Of a stretch of DNA of 64,000 nucleotides, positions 57,562 through 64,000 are shown one piece after another; positions within the stretch are counted from its first letter, which is position 1; each line of letters begins with the position of its first letter. This stretch comes from Scleromitrula shiraiana (taxonomy: Eukaryota > Ascomycota > Leotiomycetes > Helotiales > Sclerotiniaceae), in contig JABELC010000005.1 in NCBI GenBank assembly GCA_028455995.1, positions 1,240,001-1,304,000 on the forward strand, given 5' to 3'. The translations under genes and the position numbers were made by a program. The notes beneath the pieces were generated by a model. It did not search any database, was not told the origin of the DNA, and saw only the letters and a list, made by a program, of their open reading frames with translations.

Positions 57562-59191
57562 TTAGATACCAGAGTCGTTTTGCAAAGAGATCTCTGTAGG
57601 AGAACAAGCATCCCTGGCAGTACAAGTGTCTTGGAAGACAGAAACATCTGCAGTTCCAATCTGAGGGACAGTTGAAGTCTCAGACTTGACAAACTGAAGG
57701 GCAAGTCCCTCAGATGCATGCCATGCAATATGGCAATGCATGATCCAAGACTCAGGGTTATCAACCTTGAAGGCAATAACAAGGTAATCTTTGCCTGGGA
57801 GTGCCATCACGTCACGACGGGGTGGGTTGACGAGATTTAGCGGAGTAGCTGAGGTGTATGTGCCGGTACCTTGAGCTACAGTCCAGAGATCGTGATCGTG
57901 AAGATGGATGCGGTGGCTGGCACTAAAAGATTGTTAGCTTAAGTTGAACTTTGGCGGTAGAGAGTAGGTAACTTACGCAATGGTGGCAGCATTGTTGATA
58001 GCAAAGACCGCTCAACCACCATTGGCTGCAGTCGACTAAATATATGTTAGCATGGGAAGAGACGTACCGAAATCGGAATAACATTGTAGTCAGTTGGCTA
58101 GATGTTGCCATTGTTGAGGATAGTAAGAAGGGTTGGATCGGTCCAGTTGAGATATAAGGAGCTTCCGTTGAATGTCCACTCAGCATATGGTACACCTGGA
58201 AACTGTGTCCATCGATAGAAAATTGGAAGTGGCCCTCAAGAGCAGTGTTGACCAATCGAAGACGATACATTTTACCTGCTACAAAAGTGGTTTGCCATTT
58301 CTTTCCAGTTCCCTTGCATTTAGCATCTGTTGATCCAACGCAGTTGTAAGTGTTGATTCCGTTGATGAGACCCGTTGAAAGTGAAGGCGGTCCTCCTGTT
58401 CTTGCTTTATCCCACAATTGGAAGACGGATGTGTGAGACCAATCGCTTAGCATCATTACACCAAGATCAACGTCGTAGTTGGCCGTTGCAGGGCCGTTAG
58501 TGATCTAGAACTATATCAGTTTATGTGTATAGCTTATACAAAAAGCGAAGGGGAGATAGAGAGACCAACCAAAGGACCAAGAAGACCATCTCCGTACTGG
58601 AGCGTGAAACGAGAGTGATACCATGAAGAACCATACTGATCTGCTTAGAACTTGTATGTGAGAGTATCTCCAGGTGCAATGGGGCACCGAGTGACTCCTG
58701 GTACACCATCGTATTGCGCAGTGTTCAACTGTCTGATACCATGCCAGTGAATAGCAGTTCCGTTATGTGTGAGTCTGTTGGTGACGTGAATGACAATGTC
58801 GTCGCCCCAGTCGGCGCTGATCAAAGGTCTTGGAATTGTAGCATTGAAGTTGAGGGTTGGGCGTGAGTATCCGTCAGGGCTGAGGGTCGTATTCTGGACA
58901 GCCAACCAATACTGCAGAGTATCACGTTAGCTGCTATTTCTCTTTCTCTAATCTGCACAGTATCTGGGATTTTCGTACCTCTCTAGTAACACCAGTAGTC
59001 GGGATAGTGGTGTAGTAATCAGTGGAGGTTGAATATTGACCCCAGCAATTTCTACTGGTAGCAGTGTTTGCACAAGTAGTTTGACGGGACTCAAGAGCTG
59101 GCTCGGGTGACAATACTTCTGCGACTGGCAAAGCCGAAGTCCAAGGAAGAGATGCAATAGCTGCAAAAGCACTGAAAAATGTAGCCTTCAT
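57562..59191 (-). pseudogene. Laccase (multicopper oxidase) pseudogene
   Basis: A secreted ascomycete laccase in origin. Signal peptide MKATFFSAFAAIASLPWTSA, then a Cys-containing N-terminal region, the first copper motif HWHGIRQLNTAQYDGVPGV, the C-terminal HCHIAWHASEGLALQF and the family end plug DSGI before the stop. Exon remnants: 58979-59191, 58570-58911, ~58504 downward, a short one around 58000, and the last to 57562. Breaks: TAA at 58645-58647 before ADQYGSSWYHS; HSHF changed to HSRF; a TAG before PTDYN; a TGA in the next exon; and loss of most of cupredoxin domain 2, because GHSFQV runs straight into domain 3 near 58190 with a frame change. Nonsense codons look like C-to-T/G-to-A changes. 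Not functional as it stands. Confidence 0.9.
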
Positions 59192-59958
59192 GGTGAAGTT
59201 TGGCAGGGTTCTTTGCAGAGTCCCAGAAGAATGTGGAAAGTTGTCGAGTCGAACTGAATCGATGAGGAGTTGCAGACAACATACCGAGTGAAATCGTGCC
59301 CTTTATATAGATAGTTCGACCAAGAGAGAGCTATCTTCGTGTTGCCTGCTCTGCAACATCTTACAACGGCCTACATCCAATATTCTCACGAATCTGCAAG
59401 TCGAAACCTTCGATAGTTCCAGATGGCCATCCTTCCCGGCGATTAATCTCCAACGCTCTCCCAAAACTGCAGGTGAAAAGGTTTGATTCTCCTAAAATTG
59501 AAGGATTCGGCGGAAACCTACGATAAGATTTTCAATAGTCTCTTGGACCTGCATGTCGGAGATATCCAACAGCTACAGCTGACTACTACTTCGTGGTGAC
59601 TCAAAGTTGCCCGTCTCCAACTTTCAAAAGATTCTCCTAAATCTGCAGGACAAGATACCCAATACTCCCAGACTGGATGCGTTCTCACTGTTACTCTCAG
59701 GATAAATCATCTCCAACGTACCTGAACAGGACGATTGGACGTATTCGAGGAATATTGAGTAGTATTGGCACTAATCATATGCAGTGAGGTTTCTCCAGGG
59801 GAGTTTACGGAATATTGATTCTTCAGTCAAATGCTTGGCACCGGATGGAATGGAGCCTGACACTCGAAATGGGTATTGAGAACTGATGGAAAGATATAGT
59901 TATTTCTCTTTTGGTGGCGCAAATGGCGTACACTGTAGTAAACCATTGCATATGTGGT

Positions 59959-59975
59959 GGGGGGGGGGGGGGGGG
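59959..59975 (+). repeat. Homopolymer run, G17
   Basis: Seventeen consecutive G read directly from the sequence. The second long G-run in the window. Confidence 0.9.
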
Positions 59976-62900
59976 AATACGATATTATCTTGACAAAATT
60001 GCCATGCACTTCGTGAGAAATTCGGGTTAGGGATTGAAAACTCTCCGAGTGTAGCAGCAAGCACGCGAGGTTCAAATTTCCGCTGCGGGACGGGAGCGGG
60101 AAGCTCGCAAGCTGTCGTGAGAAGCTTAAATGTTCTAAAATGCTCGAGGACATTTCACCTAGTTCTATACTTGATGAAAATGAATATCTTCACCATATTC
60201 AACAAGTCTGTAACAGCCTCGTCATCGGCGAGCGGCACGAACTCATGCCCAGAGCTCCTGATGGGAAACATGGTATCTTGCAGAGCTTACCTGTGGTTGT
60301 TTGCAAGAGACAGAGGCGGTCAACAATCTTACCACCATGCCTCGAGATAAAGTTACAGCAGAACATCTTACAGGTGGAAAGATGAGATCTTGTTAAACGG
60401 TGGATGCACATAGCATCTACTGATATCTGCTCAATGTGTATTTAAATTCCACACCAGACCAGTTGATTCGTGCGTTTATACTCATATATATGATAGAACC
60501 ATACACACAACATGCCAAGAACCGCATCCGAAATCCTCTTAGCTGTGAGTTCGTTCCCTAGAATCAATGCCGCCCTTGTTCGTAGCTGGAGAGATAGGGA
60601 ACGCAAGTAGCAATATTCAAGTCCCTGCATGACCTGAAAGGGGGAGCGATTAATCGTAGTCCATGAGCTTATCAAGTAATCTGACATTGACGGTTTGTGA
60701 GAACCGTTATCCCCAAAAATTGATACAAACATTGTCTCCGTGTTGCGAAACTCGGCTACCAATTCTGACAGATATGTATATAGGGTAGTGTCGAGCGAAG
60801 TGATGACGACGACTGCTCATTTCGTGGCGGGGTGAAATGTAGCTAGCCACGTTTTTCCATCCCCTGCAGAATATGGCATTCATGGACGTTGGCGATAGCT
60901 AATTGAATCGGGAGGTATCCGGCGCTTCGTATGAATGCGAGAGATTTAGTGCCAATATTCCCCCTGATCCAAATACCAGATCGCTTTGTGAAAGACACCG
61001 CAGAATTCTTCTGCAAAAAATGCATTTGGAGTTGAAACTGGTGAAGGATCGGACAATCTTTGTCAAAATATATACGGATAGTGTATATCACTGGACACCA
61101 AATGAAAATTGTAGAATCTCATCTTGCATGAACAGGGGGTACGAAAAATATTACTAACTAATTACCTTGAAGGTGGAAGGAAGAATACTTCCACGAAACT
61201 GTTATCTCGCCAACCTTCAAACCCGCACTTTTTGTTATTCACCGGTCTTGGCATACTGAAATATCAATATACCTAGCAGATCAGTTCGGCGCACTTCCCG
61301 AGAAGTGTAAGGGATGTAGAGAATAGCTTCAAGGGCCACCTGCCTTCCTTATAAATAGCCTACGATACAGTACTACAAAAAGTATAATGCTATCAGACAG
61401 GCAAAGATACCGAGGCTGACGCAAATTTGTAGATGATTGATGAAGATATAATTTCATCTGCTCGACTCTTAACATCCGTTGACGACGCAATTCACCTTTG
61501 CAGCGATGCAAGACCGTATCAAGTGTCCTACCAATGAGGTTTGGGCCGGCCCAACTATATTGACATCTCAACCCTCCTAGATTTACTATCCAGTGAGAAA
61601 CTTCACGTAATGAGTAATGGCGTGGCAAAATTTGTATAAAATTAGATACCTTGAAAGAAATGGGTGCGGCGTGGATTGTAAAGTAAGATTTAGCAAACGT
61701 GAGATTCTTCCAGACTATTTCCTTAATAGTGCAATGGAACTATTGCGTGCATCGTAACCTTGCGCAACACAAACAAACAACTATGTATATGCAAGACTTC
61801 TTGAGAGCCAATGTTGTAAATTTTGTCCGGGGATGTAGTATCATTGTATAGGGTACACGGGGGTTTCTGACGCCCAATATATTCCTGCTTGTGCATTTTC
61901 AATACCCTGTACTTCTTTCTAGGCATATCCGAGAAGAAGAATGAGTGACTATCTTCAAACATACATTGGAGAAAGGGAAGAAGATACACCGAATTATTCG
62001 AGATGATGAGAAGGTGATGATGGATGAAGATTAAACATTAGAAAAGGTTTGGGTACAGTTTGTACCTGTATACTTTTAGCGTTTATACAAATAGTGCGTG
62101 GCGGTGTTCTCATCGACACGGTGGTCTCAAATATCTTCGGAATCATCCCCTCCATTTTACGACTCAAGATTATTCTTAAACATCAATTGGAGATTTGCTC
62201 ATTCAGAAACAGTCGTTGGAGGGTAGGGAAAGGCAACATAAGTTAGAGAGGTAAGAGTGCGACGATGATAGTTAAATACAATGCTAAGGCTCAACTGCCG
62301 AGATATACGGCTAGACAACACGGTATATTATTCTCAATCTTGCTCACTCACTCAACAAACGCTGAATTTTGTTGTTGACATCTTAGAACGATTCGATCTC
62401 GACGAGCCTGCATAGCTTAGCTTACCTTGCGCGTATATTTGGAAAATCCATATATCGATGAAGCCACAAGATATAATCGAGTCCCGCTGACAGCTTGGCT
62501 GCTTTCCACTCAATTAATTATCTTTGGTGCACGAACGTTACACAGCCTCTTGCTGCTGCCGCTTCGCACCGTACCGTCTTGCAGATTCCCATCAACCGAC
62601 TCTCTGGAATCAAAGATGCATGCGCAATGCATGTTGCACATGGTTGACGGTCTCTCTGCTGGCATGTGAAGATTGTCTTCGGCCTTCTTTATTCGCCATG
62701 CCGAGAATACCTACCTTGTTACTACAGCGGCATTCGTCGTCCTCTTCATTATTAGTACGAATTATGGGTTATAAAGTCTATAAATTCTCTAATCTTGTAA
62801 ACTCGGACACAGAGTGGTGCTCACCATCATACATGTATCCAGTTGCTATGCTATAAGGGCTAGGATGAACAGTGGTGGTAATGATGGTGGTGGTAATGAT

Positions 62901-63394
62901 GGTGGTGGTGGGAAGGATAGGCCTCGCCAATATCACGAGTAATGAAGCTGTCAATCTCTCTTTTGTTTGCATTGGATTCTCTATGTATTTACTATTCGTT
63001 CGATTATTTTCTATCTTCTTCTCGCCTGTCAATATTAGAACATAAACCATCAAACCATCATACCCAATATAAGAACCTACGGATACTTGTTGGGACCCTA
63101 CCATTTCTGAGAGAATTTGGGATGGAAACTCTTTACTAAGATTGCATATCACTACCCAAGTATACAGTCTTAAATCCAAATCGTACCGCAGAGATTTCGT
63201 ATCCTACGATCGCACATCAAAATCGACATATATTATAAGCAGAGTATTGCGAAAATAAAACCTTTTTATTATGTATACCTCTCTCTGTAGACTAGCAGAC
63301 CCGATTATAAAAAGGTCCCTCAATAATCAGACCTCGAAGTTATAAGATTGTACGAAACACATGTTGGTTCACTCTATCTACAGCAATCTCTCTA

Positions 63395-63435
63395 GCATCT
63401 GGCATCTAGCATCTAGCATCTAGCATCTAGCATCT
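63395..63435 (+). repeat. (GCATCTA)n 7-bp microsatellite
   Basis: About six units, the first variant (GCATCTG), then exact repeats ending GCATCTCTC. Confidence 0.85.
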
Positions 63436-63689
63436 CTCAAGTCTAGAATTCCCCAAGCACGTCAAAGTTCACCTCTTGTTGAAGCTCCATACATAACACC
63501 ATTAGTTCCTAGCAACAAACATACAAACTATCGTCAATCCCTCACCTACCAATCAAACGCCACCACCCGATAACCTCACTAAAGAATCGCTCAAAACACA
63601 AATCATCACAAACATCCCCCCATCCCATCTCATCACATCATCATCAAGTTATCAGCAATCAAGATATAATACTATAAGAATTTACTAAT

Positions 63690-63752
63690 ACTGAGTACTG
63701 AATACTGAATACTGTAGCCGTAGCTGTAGCTGTAGCTGTAACTGTAGCCGAA
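63690..63752 (+). repeat. TACTGAA and GTAGCT short tandem repeats
   Basis: Three TACTGAA-like units (to about 63711) run directly into GTAGCT hexamers with a few substitutions (to 63752). Confidence 0.75.
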
Positions 63753-64000
63753 TCTAGGGTATTTACCGAGTATAGAAACCAATCAATCCATCTTCAATCA
63801 ATCCTCCACGAAACCCATCCCATCTCATCTCATCTCATTTCAAAACTCAGAAGTAAGTGAAGCCTAAGCCTTTGGAGTCGGAGAGGGCCCAAGAAGTAAG
63901 AATCAAATGAGATAAAAAGAACCTTCCGTCCATCCATCTAGCTATTTCCACCTATCACGTGGATTACTGCCATCCCAACGCCCGTAGCATATGAGTTCAT

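Larger units (their letters stand above)
59192..64000. other. 4.8 kb gene-poor terminal tract
   Basis: No convincing gene. Short frames with coding-like but unrecognised sequence occur at 60140-60385 (+), 60442-60762 (-), 60903-61157 (+) and 61329-61628 (-). Repeats include a G17 run, GGTGGT triplets (about 62868-62912), a 7-bp GCATCTA array and GTAGCT/TACTGAA runs near the right end. The last ~400 nt resemble a gene leader pointing right (C/T-rich), but no start codon for a gene was recognised. Confidence 0.45.

Noticed and set aside
58645..58905. Small copper-binding ORF as an independent gene
   Set aside because: It is exon 2 of the laccase relic, ended by a nonsense codon.
1..64000. CRISPR arrays, tRNA and rRNA genes, transposase or reverse transcriptase genes
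   Set aside because: Looked for by eye on both strands. No spaced palindromic repeats, no clear T-arm/B-box plus A-box pairs, and no RT or transposase motifs were found. A tRNAscan-SE and RepeatMasker run would be needed to exclude them fully.

Overview
The window comes from a filamentous ascomycete. The genes carry short introns (mostly 48-80 nt) with GT..AG ends and CTAAC-type branch points. Gene content is fungal: Zn2Cys6 regulators, an RTA1-like membrane protein, an ascomycete laccase and a fungal GlcNAc-catabolic cluster. Base composition, intron style and the clathrin, PYC and YIP1 sequences suggest Leotiomycetes, perhaps Sclerotiniaceae (Botrytis/Sclerotinia group); this placement is inference.

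Layout. 1-6.4 kb: the 3' part of a Zn2Cys6 regulator, PAM16 (mitochondrial import, minus), YIP1 (Golgi/ER membrane, plus) and a Pex30-type dysferlin-domain peroxin (minus). 7.2-17 kb: a Trf4-type non-canonical poly(A) polymerase, an RTA1-like protein, a short-chain dehydrogenase, two tiny basic ORFs, a possible thioesterase scrap, and then a 2.4 kb gene-free stretch. 17.3-24.5 kb: clathrin heavy chain, one intron of which (1.5 kb) holds a GIY-YIG nuclease / zinc-finger reading frame. 27-31.7 kb: pyruvate carboxylase in 12 exons, several of them microexons. 32.5-45 kb: four genes for N-acetylglucosamine use, in divergent pairs: GlcNAc-6-P deacetylase, a GH3 beta-N-acetylglucosaminidase fused to an acetyltransferase-like domain, a hexokinase-like GlcNAc kinase and glucosamine-6-P deaminase. 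45.9-49 kb: an SRS2-type UvrD helicase. 51.6-54 kb: a regulator with two zinc fingers and a Zn2Cys6 cluster. 54-64 kb: a gene-poor, repeat-rich tract whose only recognisable gene is a broken laccase.

The clearest functional unit is the GlcNAc module. GH3 would release GlcNAc from chitin oligomers, the HXK3-like kinase phosphorylates it, DAC1 deacetylates it and DAM1 converts it to fructose-6-P plus ammonia. The cluster's usual regulator (Ndt80-like RON1) and transporter are not in the window.

The most unusual object is the clathrin-intron element. Its GIY-YIG frame passes to the -1 frame at a CCCAAAT heptamer, followed after 8 nt by a perfect 9-bp hairpin. This is the layout of a programmed -1 frameshift signal, although simple decay remains possible because an in-frame stop lies before its zinc finger.
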